Assembly (NCBI RefSeq): GCF_026283955.1
Contig: NZ_JAPDPE010000039.1
Location: 1-39,028, forward strand
Reading direction: 5' to 3'
Length of the DNA: 39,028 nt
Origin: Dyella silvatica
Lineage (GTDB): Bacteria > Pseudomonadota > Gammaproteobacteria > Xanthomonadales > Rhodanobacteraceae
Position 1 is the stretch's first letter. The number at the start of each line of letters is the position of its first letter. Made by a program: the position numbers and the translations under genes. The notes below the pieces were generated by a model. That model saw nothing but the letters and a program-made list of their open reading frames with translations, was not told where the DNA came from and searched no databases. This document shows positions 18,717-28,222 of the stretch, piece after piece.

Positions 18717-19862
18717 CTACGCGACTACTTCGTCATACAGCGCCAGGGTGGTCTGCTGCATATCGGTCAAGCGGTAGCTTTGTAGCATCGGAATGGGTGG
18801 CGCCACACGCAAGAGCTCGGCGGCCCGCTCTACCAAACGCTCTTTATCGCCAAGCGGCACTCGGCCGGCGGGATACAACTCCGCCAGCAATTCACCAACG
18901 CCACCATGCGCATAGCCGAGCACCGGCCGGCATAGCGACAAGGCCTCGATCACCGTGCGACCGAACGATTCGGGCTTATTGGAAAGCTGCAACACCAGCG
19001 CCGAAACCGCGTAGATATCGCGTACGTCGGTACGCGCCGGGGTCAGCACCACTTGCGAGCTCAGGTCGCTGGCCGCGATCAACTCACGCAATTCCTGCAC
19101 ATAAGCCTCGCGCCCCGGCTCAATCACACCTAGCAACAGCAAACGCGCATCGATGCCGCGCCGCTTCAATTCTGCCAGCAGGGCGATGGCGTCGTGATGC
19201 CCTTTCAGGCGTGTGCCGCGCCCAGGCAAGGTCAACACAGGCGCACCGGCCAAGGCTGGATATTCGGCAAAGAATGCCTTTTGCCAAGCATCGTCCGGCC
19301 GATGCCCGTAGGGAAACGCCTCCGGGTCGATGCCGCGTGGAATCACCCGTACCCGCCCCGGCTCCAGCCAGCGGTAGTGACTGAGCACAAAATCACGCAG
19401 GGTCTGAGAGACGGCAATCACCCGTTCGCCACGCAACAAGATGCCGCTATAGCGGCCGGGCGAATTGAGCCCATGCACCGTGGTAATGAAATGGGCCGCC
19501 GGTTGAAGACCCTTCATCGCCCACCAGCCCAGCCATGCCGGCAGCCGTGAACGCGCGTGCACGATATCCGGCTTCAGCTCGCGCAATAGACGGCGCAAGG
19601 CGCCAAGCCGGGTCAATGTAAGCAAGGATTTACTGCCGATATCCAGCGTGATGTGTTCGCTGCCTTCAGCCTGCAGCTGCTTGACCAGCCGCCCGCCCGC
19701 CGAAATCACCACGGAGCGGTGACCGGCCTTGACCAGTGCGCTGCCGATTTCCAGCACCGAACGCTCCGCGCCGCCCGAATGCAATGCAGGAATCAGCTGG
19801 ACGACAGTCAGCGTCCTGATGGGCGTGGCGACGGTGGACATGGACTCGATAAAAACCTTCAT
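18717..19862 (-). CDS. Glycosyltransferase family 4
   Basis: A 381-residue GT-B glycosyltransferase. The acceptor-side motif VQLIPALHSGGAERSVLEIG is near the N-terminus, the donor-binding region has VLTLPGRGTRLKGHHDAI, and the EX7E motif is in KPESFGRTVIEALSLCRPVLG. The start is uncertain: TTG 19874, ATG 19862 and ATG 19841 are in frame, and none has a strong ribosome site. It heads the minus-strand run GT4, O-antigen ligase and GT2, with a 110-nt gap before the ligase. It is a probable LPS core or O-unit sugar transferase; donor and acceptor are unknown. Confidence 0.9.
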   Translation of the reverse strand: MKVFIESMSTVATPIRTLTVVQLIPALHSGGAERSVLEIGSALVKAGHRSVVISAGGRLVKQLQAEGSEHITLDIGSKSLLTLTRLGALRRLLRELKPDIVHARSRLPAWLGWWAMKGLQPAAHFITTVHGLNSPGRYSGILLRGERVIAVSQTLRDFVLSHYRWLEPGRVRVIPRGIDPEAFPYGHRPDDAWQKAFFAEYPALAGAPVLTLPGRGTRLKGHHDAIALLAELKRRGIDARLLLLGVIEPGREAYVQELRELIAASDLSSQVVLTPARTDVRDIYAVSALVLQLSNKPESFGRTVIEALSLCRPVLGYAHGGVGELLAELYPAGRVPLGDKERLVERAAELLRVAPPIPMLQSYRLTDMQQTTLALYDEVVA

Positions 19863-19936
19863 CCCACTGCGCAAGCAGCAATCATGCCGAAACCTCGCTA
19901 GCGCGGGTATCCCGGCTATTCATCCCGATTCAATCG

Positions 19937-20146
19937 TCAGTCACGCAGGACGTAATAGGCGCCACAATAAGGACATTTCGACTCACCGCCGTCATCGACG
20001 ATCGGCAAATAGACCTTCGGGTGCGAATTCCACAGCGCCATGCCGGGCATCGGGCAGGACAGCGGCAGGTCGGCGCGCGTCACTTCGTAACGATTTTCGG
20101 CATTTGCCGGGATCAGCGGTGCGGCCGCGGCAGGGGAACGCGACAT
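19937..20146 (-). CDS. Small zinc-finger protein (zf-CHCC, NDUFS6-like)
   Basis: A 69-residue protein with the CHCC zinc-finger pattern: Cys31, His42, Cys58 and Cys61 (LSCPMPG, NSHPKVYL and KCPYCGAYY). The fold is shared with the mitochondrial complex I accessory subunit NDUFS6. The N-terminal 20 residues are Ala/Pro-rich and probably disordered. GGAG lies 8 nt before ATG 20146. It is the first gene of a minus-strand run that continues with LPS glycosyltransferases, after a 74-nt gap. Its bacterial role is not established; zinc binding is the only safe inference. Confidence 0.85.
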   Translation of the reverse strand: MSRSPAAAAPLIPANAENRYEVTRADLPLSCPMPGMALWNSHPKVYLPIVDDGGESKCPYCGAYYVLRD

Positions 20147-20331
20147 GGGACAAACTCCAGACTGGACATCGGGTCGTAGATGGTAGCAGGCTGCACCCGC
20201 CCGGGCTTCTCCGGGGTAAGGAAGACACTGACCCTACGGCGGCGCCGGAACGGTCATACAGATTGTCATGGAGCTGACCCAGTATTTGTCGGCCGGCGCG
20301 GGGCGTCGGCCATTTGCCTGAGGGGAATATC

Positions 20332-21576
20332 GTGGATTTCGCAAAGATCATCGCGCGGGTCAAGGCTGTCTTGACCACGCCACAGACCGAATGGCCCGTG
20401 ATCGCGGCCGAACCGGCCAGCGTGAGCGGCTTGTATAGCGGCTATATCGCCATCGTGGCGGCACTGCCTGTGATCGCCGGGTTTATCAAAGGCAGTCTGA
20501 TCGGCTTCAGCCTGTTTGGGGTGACCGTGCGTACGCCCTTCGGCATGGGCATCGTCGGCATGGTGCTGGGCTATGCCCTGAGCCTGGTCCTGACCTATGT
20601 CATGTCGCTGATCATCAATGCCTTGGCACCGAGCTTCGGCGGCCAGAAAGACCCGGTACAGGCGCTGAAGACCGTCGCCTATGCCTGGACCGCCTACTGG
20701 GTCGCCAATATCGCCACCATCGTGCCCTGGCTGGGCTGGCTGATCGGTATTCTCGGCGGGGTGTACTCCATTTACCTGCTGTACCTGGCCCTGCCGCACA
20801 CCATGAAAGCCGCGCCGGAAAAAGCCGCCGGCTACACCGCGGTAAGCGTGGTAATCGCCATTGTGCTCGGCTGGATCATCGGCATCATCGTCGGTGGCGT
20901 GATAGGCACCGCCGCCATCAGTGGCATGCATGTCACCACCAGCAGCGGTAACGTCACCCTGGATGAGAACAGCACCATGGGCAAACTGGCTGCGGTAGGC
21001 CAGCGCGCGGAACAGGCCGGCAAGGAACTTGAGGCAGCGCAGAAATCAGGCGACAGCGCCGCCCAGGAAGCGGCCATGGGCAAAATGATGGGCGCGGTGT
21101 CGGGCGACGCCAAAGTGGAATCGCTGCCGGTCGACCAGATCAAGGCTTTTCTGCCCGAGACGCTGGGTGGCCTGAAACGCGAAAGTGCTTCCGCCGGGCG
21201 CACCAACACCATGGGCATGCAGGTTACCCAGGCCCAGGCCCAGTACTCCGATGGCAACGGTCATAACGTCGATTTGCAGGTATCCGACACCGGCAGCATG
21301 AAAGGCATGATGGCGATTGCCAGCAACTTCGCCGGTGAGTCGGAGAATCAAACCGACCACGGCTACGAGAAGACCTACAACGACTCCGGCCGCCTCGTTC
21401 ACGAGAGCTGGGACAGCGCCAATAAGACGGGTGAGTTCAGCGTCATCATCGGCCAGCGCTTCACGGTGCAGGCCAGCGGCCATGCCGACAGCATCGACCA
21501 GCTCAAGCAAGCTGTCAGCAGCGTCGATCTGTCTAAGCTGGAGGCATTGAAGGATCAGGGCGTAACGAAGAACTGA
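20332..21576 (+). CDS. Yip1 family membrane protein with extracytoplasmic C-terminal domain
   Basis: A 414-residue protein. Residues 1-200 contain the Yip1 domain with about five transmembrane segments and the usual opening DFAKIIARVKAVLTTPQTEW. Next comes a short Ala/Glu/Gln-rich helical region (about 215-265) with coiled-coil character, then a soluble domain with several Gly and Ser residues (about 265-405). The GTG start at 20332 follows AGGGG with a 7-nt spacer; the frame extends to ATG 20314, which has no ribosome site. It is divergent from the zinc-finger gene. A repeat element begins one base after the stop codon. Function unknown; the two-part architecture occurs in other gammaproteobacteria as far as I recall. 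Confidence 0.8.
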   Translation: MDFAKIIARVKAVLTTPQTEWPVIAAEPASVSGLYSGYIAIVAALPVIAGFIKGSLIGFSLFGVTVRTPFGMGIVGMVLGYALSLVLTYVMSLIINALAPSFGGQKDPVQALKTVAYAWTAYWVANIATIVPWLGWLIGILGGVYSIYLLYLALPHTMKAAPEKAAGYTAVSVVIAIVLGWIIGIIVGGVIGTAAISGMHVTTSSGNVTLDENSTMGKLAAVGQRAEQAGKELEAAQKSGDSAAQEAAMGKMMGAVSGDAKVESLPVDQIKAFLPETLGGLKRESASAGRTNTMGMQVTQAQAQYSDGNGHNVDLQVSDTGSMKGMMAIASNFAGESENQTDHGYEKTYNDSGRLVHESWDSANKTGEFSVIIGQRFTVQASGHADSIDQLKQAVSSVDLSKLEALKDQGVTKN

Positions 21577-21710
21577 TGGGGAACGGGGAACGGGGAACGG
21601 CAATAGCGTAGAAGCAGCGACTGAAGAACAGCACCAGCGCCTAAAGAGATCCAAAGGAACACGGCGCTAACCGCACGACGCAAGCCTCACGCTCCCCGCT
21701 TCACCCTCCC
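21577..21710 (+). repeat. Intergenic GGGGAAC-heptad element, copy 1
   Basis: Three tandem GGGGAAC units (21578-21598) begin one base after the Yip1-gene stop codon. They are followed by about 90 nt of A-rich sequence containing AAGAGATCCAAA (21644-21655) and GAACACGGCGC, and the element closes with CACGCTCCCCGCTTCACC, a degenerate complement of the heptads. The same words, in the same order and orientation, occur in copy 2 at 35952-36131. It contains no plausible gene. Confidence 0.75.
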
Positions 21711-21712
21711 AC

Positions 21713-21747
21713 AAAAAAGCCCGCGTCATCGCTGACGCGGGCTTTTT
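21713..21747. terminator. Bidirectional intrinsic terminator
   Basis: Stem GCCCGCGTCA/TGACGCGGGC (21719-21728 with 21733-21742), loop TCGC, flanked by six A on the left and five T on the right. It serves the convergent Yip1-like gene (+) and yceI (-) and abuts the heptad element. Confidence 0.92.
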
Positions 21748-21765
21748 CATATCGGACGAACCGAC

Positions 21766-22359
21766 TTACTGAGCGCCGTCGGCCTTCGGCACGGCGCCTT
21801 CGGTGGTGATGCGCACTTTGATTTCATCGCTGACGTTCGGCACATAAGCGCCGATGCCGAAATCAGAACGCTTCAGGGTGGTCGTGGCATCGAAACCGAT
21901 GGCCTGCACCTTCATCATCGGATGCTCGCCCACCTTGTTGAGCTTGGCATCCAGCACCACCGGCTTGGTCACGCCATGCACGGTCAGGTCACCGGTGATC
22001 TTGAACTTGCCACCGCCCAGCGCCTGCACCTTGGTGCTCTTGAAGGTGGCGCTGGGGAATTTGTCGGCGTCGAAGAAGTCCGGCTTCTTCAAGTGCTCGT
22101 CGAGCTTGGCCACGTGGGTGTCCAAGTTGGCGAGCGGCAGGGTTACTTCCACCGACGATTTGGCCGGGTTCTTTTCGTCGAACACCAAGGTGCCGTCACC
22201 GAGACCGAAGTTGGCGGTCGGGTTGGAGAAACCGAAGTGGCTCCAGCTGAAAAGCACATTGGTATGGCCGGGATCAAGCTTGTAGGTGACCGGATCGGCA
22301 TGAGCGGTGACAGCGGCGCCAAGCAAACCGGCGATAACAAGATAACGATAAGCGCGCAT
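21766..22359 (-). CDS. YceI family periplasmic protein
   Basis: A 197-residue YceI-like protein, a lipocalin-type beta-barrel that binds long isoprenoids such as polyprenyl chains in the periplasm. Residues 1-22 are a signal peptide (cleavage after AHA). The mature start has the YKLDPGHTNVLFSWSHFGFS motif, and the domain ends with FDATTTLKRSDFGIG and PNVSDEIKVRI. ATG 22359 is chosen because GGAGGA lies 7 nt upstream; the frame extends further but without a ribosome site. It is followed by a terminator. It may be involved in lipid or quinone-precursor handling or stress response; the ligand is unknown here. Confidence 0.93.
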   Translation of the reverse strand: MRAYRYLVIAGLLGAAVTAHADPVTYKLDPGHTNVLFSWSHFGFSNPTANFGLGDGTLVFDEKNPAKSSVEVTLPLANLDTHVAKLDEHLKKPDFFDADKFPSATFKSTKVQALGGGKFKITGDLTVHGVTKPVVLDAKLNKVGEHPMMKVQAIGFDATTTLKRSDFGIGAYVPNVSDEIKVRITTEGAVPKADGAQ

Positions 22360-22424
22360 CAGGTATTCCTCCAAAAGTAGGGCTGCTAAAAGCTGACGGC
22401 TTATGCCGCCTGCACACACAAGCA

Positions 22425-23018
22425 TTAGACGATCTTGCAGGCCTCGTCGAACGACAGACGCGGACTACGCGGGAACAAGTCACGGCCGGCATCGCCGTAA
22501 CCGATATTAATCATGAAGTTCGCCTTGATCTTGCTACCGGCGAAGAATGCCTCGTTGACACCGTCCGCATCGAAGCCGGACATCGGACCACAATCGAGCC
22601 CAAGCGAGCGTGCCGCCGCAATCACGTAAGCACCCTGCAGGCTGGCGTTGCGAAAAGCCGTGGTATCGATCAACGGCTGATTGCCGACAAACCAGCTGCG
22701 CGCATCCGCATGCGGAAACAGCTTGGGCAGGTGTTCGTAAAACTCATGATCGGTGGCGATAATCGCCGTGACCGGCGCCGCAAAGGTCTTGGCACGGTTG
22801 CCGTCGGACATGAAGGGCGAGAGCTTTTCCTTCGCTGCCTTCGACTTTACGAACACCACCCGCATCGGCGAGCAGTTGGCACTGGTCGGGCCGAGCTTGG
22901 CCAGATCATAGAGCTGATGCAATTGTTCATCGCTGACGTCTTTGGGCAACCAAGCATTGAAGGTGCGAGCATTACGGAACAACTGATCGAGGGCAGCCTC
23001 GGAAAGCATTTCGCTCAT
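22425..23018 (-). CDS. Nitroreductase family protein, malonic semialdehyde reductase RutE-like
   Basis: A 197-residue FMN-dependent NAD(P)H oxidoreductase. It aligns over its whole length with E. coli RutE as I remember it: [57 protein letters not shown] and the C-terminal NIGYGDAG and PRLSFDEAC. RutE reduces malonic semialdehyde in pyrimidine degradation. No other rut gene is present here, so the function may be general aldehyde or nitro reduction. ATG 23018 has AAGGA about 6 nt upstream. It lies 65 nt upstream of yceI on the same strand and could be cotranscribed with it. Confidence 0.88.
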   Translation of the reverse strand: MSEMLSEAALDQLFRNARTFNAWLPKDVSDEQLHQLYDLAKLGPTSANCSPMRVVFVKSKAAKEKLSPFMSDGNRAKTFAAPVTAIIATDHEFYEHLPKLFPHADARSWFVGNQPLIDTTAFRNASLQGAYVIAAARSLGLDCGPMSGFDADGVNEAFFAGSKIKANFMINIGYGDAGRDLFPRSPRLSFDEACKIV

Positions 23019-23156
23019 AGATATCCTTTTTGACATACGCGCCGAGGAGGGCGCTACGATCGGTAAGTGTAAACGCGTGCGGCAGCACGTAAGTCTACGG
23101 TTTGAGGAACGTACTGTGCTGTTTCAAGAAACAATGCTCGCCCAACCGCCTTCACC

Positions 23157-24149
23157 ATGAGACTACACGGGGAATGCTGGGTCATCACCGATCATGCCGC
23201 TGGCAATCAGCGACAGGCATTGGCCTTGGCCGAGCAACTGGGATTACCCATTCGCCACCTTATCCTAGAGCCGAGACCGCCGTGGTCCTGGTTCGCGCCG
23301 CGGCTGCTCGCCGGCGTGCGCTACGCCCTGGCCCCACCTCAACGCGAGCAATTCTCACCGCCCTGGCCGCGGCTGGCGATAGGCTGCGGCCGGGCGGCGG
23401 CCATGTTTACGCGGCGACTAGGCGTGCTGTCCGGCGGACACTGCTACACCGTGCAAATCCTCAGCCCGCGGATCGATCCGGCGCACTGGGATACCGTCAT
23501 CGCGCCACAGCACGATCGTCTTGACGGCGGCAACGTCCTGCACACCCTGGGCTCACTGCACGCGATTGACAGCGCATGGCTGGAGGACGGCCGCGAAGCC
23601 TGCCCCACCCTGGTCGACCTGCCGCGCCCACGCGTCGGCGTCCTGCTCGGCGGACCGCGCAAAGGCATGCCGTTCGATGCGGCCTATACGCAACGACTCG
23701 CCGAGCGCTTGCTTGCGCGCCAGCAGCAAGCAGGCGGCAGTCTGCTGGTGCTGGCCTCACGCCGCACACCGCATGCCTCGGTGGAGCTGATACGCAGCAT
23801 GCTTGCCGGCATCCCCGGCCTGATCTGGGCCGGGCGCGACGATGGCCGCAACCCTTTTCCCGGCGTACTGGGCTGGGCCGATCGCCTGGTGGTCACACCC
23901 GATTCGGTGAACATGATTTCCGAAGCCTGCGCTGTCGGCTGCCCGGTGCACACCTTTGTCAGCGCACCGCTGCCAGCAAAAATCGAACGCTTTCACCAGG
24001 CTTTGCGCGCAGCGGGCCTGCTGCATGACCTGGATGCCACGACCATCGCCACGCAAAAGCCCTTGCGCGAAATGACCGCCATCGTCGACACCCTACGTCA
24101 GCGCATCGACGCGCATGAGCAAGCGCTTTCCCTCGCTTCTGTCTCGTGA
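23157..24149 (+). CDS. ELM1/GtrOC1 family putative glycosyltransferase (DUF1022)
   Basis: A 330-residue protein of the family typified by plant ELM1 (mitochondrial fission) and bacterial GtrOC1-like proteins. The N-terminus CWVITDHAAGNQRQALALAE is the family hallmark, with RLAIGCGRAAA and IAPQHDRL in the middle and VVTPDSVNMISEACAVGCPV near the C-terminus, which resembles a GT-B donor-binding site. It lies in a divergent gap of 138 nt from the RutE-like gene and convergent with the glycoside hydrolase. In Xanthomonadales I recall it near envelope genes; a role in LPS or surface sugar transfer is inference only. Nothing appears truncated. Confidence 0.88.
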   Translation: MRLHGECWVITDHAAGNQRQALALAEQLGLPIRHLILEPRPPWSWFAPRLLAGVRYALAPPQREQFSPPWPRLAIGCGRAAAMFTRRLGVLSGGHCYTVQILSPRIDPAHWDTVIAPQHDRLDGGNVLHTLGSLHAIDSAWLEDGREACPTLVDLPRPRVGVLLGGPRKGMPFDAAYTQRLAERLLARQQQAGGSLLVLASRRTPHASVELIRSMLAGIPGLIWAGRDDGRNPFPGVLGWADRLVVTPDSVNMISEACAVGCPVHTFVSAPLPAKIERFHQALRAAGLLHDLDATTIATQKPLREMTAIVDTLRQRIDAHEQALSLASVS

Positions 24150-24167
24150 GACGAAAACCTACGCAGG

Positions 24168-26307
24168 CTATTTCGCCGCGCGCACGGCGCGGTTCGCCTC
24201 GCGCACCGTATGCACGAAGCCGCCGAAGGGGATGTCAGTGATGCCGACCAAACCGATGTGCGCGTTCTCGCCATCGAGCAGACGACCGCTCACCGGCTGA
24301 TCGGTGTACTGGAACCAATGCGCGCCGACGATATTCGGATCGTTCGCCGCCGCGTTGATAAAGCGCGCATAGGCCTCGCCACGCTGTTGTTCGTTATAGA
24401 CCGCAATCACGCCGCTGCCGAACGGGCCACGGTCATTCGAGCCAAAATGAAATTCGGTGATCAGCGCCGGCTTGCCTGACTTGGCCAATGCCGACACATC
24501 AAAGCCGTGCTGCGGCACATCGGTATAGGTGTTGAAGCTCACCACATCGCAATACTGCGCACAGGCCGCGACGGCCTCTGGCGTGTTCACTGCAAAGCGG
24601 CCGCCAAGAAACAGATGATGGGTATCGTGCCGTTGAATCGCCTCGGCAACGATACGGAAATAAGTGTCGGCGTATTGGCGCAGCCAGGCGCTGTAGTCAT
24701 CGGCAATCGCCGGATGAGCCTCATTTGGGTCGGGGCCGACAAAACCCGTGGCGTTCAAGGCCTCCCATGACGACAGGGTGATACCCCAGGCCGCCGCCAG
24801 TTTGGCCGGTTCGCCGTACTTTTTCTTCAATACGGCGATGAACGCCTGCTTGGCGTTGCTGCTGGCATCGCCAGCCAGGGTGCCCTTGGCCAAACCCCAA
24901 CGCCCTTGCGGCCCCTGCCCGGCCCAGGCCAGTTCGTTATCGGCGAAATAGCCCAGCAACCAAGAATCATCGCCAACCTCGTTCGCGACTTTCGCCACGG
25001 CGTTGTCGGCAGCCACGGCAAAACGCGGATCGAACGGGTCAGGCATCCGTCCCCAATAGTCGTAACCGCTGGAGACATTGCCGAACACACCGGCGATATC
25101 GATAGAGCGGGTATAGGCCAGGCGATGCGCCTTACCCAAGGCCCCATCGCTCCAATCGCCCAGCGTGTTAAAGCCCCACGATTGCAGGCGATCCAAACTG
25201 CGCGTACGCCAAGCGTCTACCGCCTGCTTGCCATCCTGGCGATAAAGATTGGCCGCATAAAAGTCGAACCAGCGACCATGGTTAAAGCCTATGCCGCTGC
25301 GTGAGCCAGCGTCGGCTTGACGGCTATCACCGCTACCGTAAAACGCTGCCCACTCCCCGCTGGCGGCGGGCAGCTCGCGAAACATCGACTCACGTCCTTC
25401 GACATAACTGCGCCCGCCATCGGCAGTCACCGCATTGACGCCCAGCATGACCGTCCGGCGTGACGAATTGCCAGCGCCCTTCTTTACGCTCGGTGCGAAA
25501 CCAGCCGGTGGCCTTGAACGCCTGAGCGTTCCGGCCACCGTAACGGTCTAGCGAACCGGCTACGGCGTTCGCGCCAGCCATCTCGGCCTGTGCCTTGACC
25601 TGCGCGGCACGCAGTGCCGCATCGGAATCCACCTTTTCCGGCCAACTACCGCGCGTGTATTGCCCCCATGCATCGACGATGCCGGCATAGGCTTGCGTCA
25701 AAGTGGCGTTGCCTGCCGCGGTGTCGACGCGGCCGAACAGCAGCGCTTGCGCAGCCTGCGGCGCCGGCATGCTTACGCGAACGGCGCGTACATGATGCAG
25801 ATCGAGCGCACCTTCCACCGTGGTGACCAACAGCACACGCTGCCCGGGTTCGTCGAAGGGCATCGGCGGCCCCACTTGCATGCCTTGCTGGCGTGGCGAG
25901 ACCGGCTGCAACGGTATGACTACCGTTTGCACTGGCCCCGCCGGCAACCCGACCGCCGCATGCAGGTGCTGGCCGTCGCCCATACCATCGATATCCACAC
26001 TCAAGCCCACGGCCCAGGGCATTGCGTTCTGCACGGTTAGCCGCAGCTCGCCGCGCTGCGACCAATCCCAATCGCCCTGAGCCGGCAACATGGTCAACTG
26101 CGGCTGTGCCGCCGCCTCGAAGGTGTAGCGCAACAACGGTGTCGTGCCTTGCACCGGCTCAGGCGCGCTACCGCGCTGCATATGCTGCAACGTCACCTGT
26201 GCGGAGAGCGCCGGCTGACTGAGGTCGGCGACGGTGGTCTCTGTCGAGGCATGGCAACCCACCAGCCCAGACAGACAAAGCGAAGAGAGCAAAGCGATTC
26301 GTTTCAT
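24168..26307 (-). pseudogene. Agarase-like (GH50/GH42-type) glycoside hydrolase lipoprotein, frameshifted
   Basis: The first frame starts at ATG 26307 with a lipoprotein signal (lipobox LVGC, Cys18), followed by a beta-sandwich-like N-terminal domain (about residues 30-200) and the start of the catalytic domain up to WQFVTPDGH (His287). The catalytic barrel resumes in another frame at MLGVNAVTADGG (25448) and runs to 24168. Likely catalytic acids are the Glu in YFADNELAW (codon at 24933-24935) and the Glu in ITEFHFGSNDRG (codon at 24453-24455), as in GH50 and GH42 enzymes. Relatives read DGHxFF..LGVN, so about three residues are missing (3n+2 bases, perhaps 11). The two fragments overlap, so this could be a small real deletion or an error. 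The polysaccharide substrate is unproven. It lies 75 nt behind the APC permease gene. Confidence 0.75.
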
Positions 26308-26382
26308 GGCCGAAGTATGCCTTTAGCTATCGCAGCCACACAGCCCGCGCACGATGAATGCGCAGGCGGTGATGGGCTGGGT

Positions 26383-27639
26383 TCATGCATTGACCCGACG
26401 CCAGAGGTAATACACCGGCACACCTGCCGCGATCAGCAACAAACTCATACCGGCATCGCCCGGGGCATGAATGGTGGTGGCGACAATCACCCCGAACACG
26501 GTGCTGACGAAAAGCAAGGGCAGCAACGGATAGAACGGTACCCGGTACGGCGAAGGCTCATCGGCGAAATGACGTCGATACCAGAACAGCGTGGCGATGC
26601 CAAAAGCATGCACAATCGCCCATGCGCCAAGCACCGCCAATGCCACCTGGGGAGCACGAGTACGCGGTTCGATATGCCCGGCCATCCGGAAAAACATGCC
26701 GTCCGCGCCCATCGTCTGCAGTACCCGCGCGCCACCGGCAATGGCGATGCTGCAATAGCCAAAGGTGGAACACGCAATACCTACCGCGATCAAGGTTGCG
26801 CCATGCGGGCCAAACCATCGGCGCATCAAATCAGCGGCCGGCGCCTGGCTGGCCGCCAGCCCCGCATGACCTAGTCCAACGAGGTAAGCGAGATTGACCA
26901 AGACGTAACAAATCACCACGACGCTAAGCCCAAGCCCCAGCGCGCGCGGCAAGCTACGTTGCGGGTCATGCACTTCGCCGGCCAGATCGTTGAGGTAGTG
27001 AAAGCCGCCATAGGTAAACAGCACGGGCAATAGCGCGCCGAGAAACGACCACGCCGGCACGGGATGGGCCGTATCGATCGCCAAGGCGCTGCCCAGCTGA
27101 CCGCGCACCAGCACCAGTCCCGTCACGATCAGCAACACGATGGCGCTCAGCTTGAGCAAGGTAAAAAGATTCTGCATCCGCGCACCGGCACGTATGCCAA
27201 ACAGATTCACCCCGACGATAAAGACAATCGCCCCCGCCGCCACGGGCCTCACCCATGCCAATGGCAGCCCGATCGCGGTGCAAAAATAATCGGCAAAGGT
27301 GGTCGCTACCGCAGCCACACTGCCAGGGTAGTTGATCAGCGCCATGGTCCAGCCGAACAAGAACGCCGGCAGCTGGCCAAACGCCTCGCGCAAATAAATA
27401 TAGACGCCGCCCGCTTGTGGCCGTCGCGCACCCAGCTCGGCGTAACAAAGCACACCGGCCAAGGTCAGCAAGCCGCCCACGGCCCATAGCGACAGCAATT
27501 GCAGACCCGAATCGGTGCGCTCTGCCACCGTCGCCGCGCTGCGGAAAATACCGGCACCGATCACCCCGCCAATCACGATGGCGGTGGCATCCCAGGTACC
27601 CAGCCGGCGTAGATACGAAGGAGAGGAGTCGTTACTCAT
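26383..27639 (-). CDS. APC family amino acid permease, apparently with an internal in-frame deletion
   Basis: A 418-residue secondary transporter for amino acids or amines. The first helix carries the IGGVIGAGIF motif of the family, and helices 1-10 look complete. After LAVLGAWAIVHAFG the text goes straight to IATLFWYRRHFADEPSPYRVP. Relatives have about 20-25 more residues there (a loop of the SG.FDQL type and the start of helix 11), so an in-frame segment seems to be lost near 26605-26612. The total length is also below the usual 440-460. ATG 27639 is preferred because it begins MSNDSSPSYLRRLGTWD; the ribosome site is weak. Transport activity of this version is doubtful. Confidence 0.85.
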   Translation of the reverse strand: MSNDSSPSYLRRLGTWDATAIVIGGVIGAGIFRSAATVAERTDSGLQLLSLWAVGGLLTLAGVLCYAELGARRPQAGGVYIYLREAFGQLPAFLFGWTMALINYPGSVAAVATTFADYFCTAIGLPLAWVRPVAAGAIVFIVGVNLFGIRAGARMQNLFTLLKLSAIVLLIVTGLVLVRGQLGSALAIDTAHPVPAWSFLGALLPVLFTYGGFHYLNDLAGEVHDPQRSLPRALGLGLSVVVICYVLVNLAYLVGLGHAGLAASQAPAADLMRRWFGPHGATLIAVGIACSTFGYCSIAIAGGARVLQTMGADGMFFRMAGHIEPRTRAPQVALAVLGAWAIVHAFGIATLFWYRRHFADEPSPYRVPFYPLLPLLFVSTVFGVIVATTIHAPGDAGMSLLLIAAGVPVYYLWRRVNA

Positions 27640-27804
27640 GGGGTCGCCGCGGCCGTGGTGGCACGCACGATAGCGCGACTTCATGCCACGCCGACACCCA
27701 TCAGGCACCCCGGGGCGGTCGCCAACAAAAAAGCTTCGGTGACCGACGAAACATCGGCACGCCCGGGTAAGTAAGGTGGGAGCACCTTCTCACCGGCGCT
27801 TGCC

Positions 27805-28143
27805 ATGTCCATCACCTGTCTGATCCGCTACCAGATCGACCCTTTCCAGCGCGAAGTCTTCCAAGCCTATGCGGAAAACTGGGGCCGCATCATTCCTCGC
27901 TGCGGCGGCCATCTGGTGGGTTACTTCCTGCCCCATGAAGGCAGCAACGACATTGCCTGGGGCCTGATCGCCTTCGACAGCCTGGCCGCTTACGAGGCCT
28001 ATCGCACACGTCTGAAGAGCGATCCCGAAGGCCGGGCAAATTTCGCCATGGCGCAGGCCCAGCGCTTTATCCTGCGCGAGGAGCGCAGTTTCATCGAGAC
28101 CGTGCAAGGCACCTTCAACCTGCCCGCTCAGATCACCGGATAA
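27805..28143 (+). CDS. NIPSNAP family protein
   Basis: A 112-residue ferredoxin-like alpha/beta-barrel protein of the NIPSNAP family. The pattern [22 protein letters not shown], the central [13 protein letters not shown] and the tail [11 protein letters not shown] are typical. Members are small dimeric proteins of unclear function, some with a putative binding cavity. ATG 27805 lacks a strong ribosome site. It is divergent from the APC permease gene (165-nt gap) and precedes dinB by 79 nt; it may share a transcript with dinB. No catalytic residues can be assigned. Confidence 0.85.
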   Translation: MSITCLIRYQIDPFQREVFQAYAENWGRIIPRCGGHLVGYFLPHEGSNDIAWGLIAFDSLAAYEAYRTRLKSDPEGRANFAMAQAQRFILREERSFIETVQGTFNLPAQITG

Positions 28144-28222
28144 GCCTCCTTCCAAGCAAGCACGCGACCCCGATGCGAAGGCCGTTTTAGAATTGCCTTC
28201 GACTTCTTCCACGCTGGCGCCC

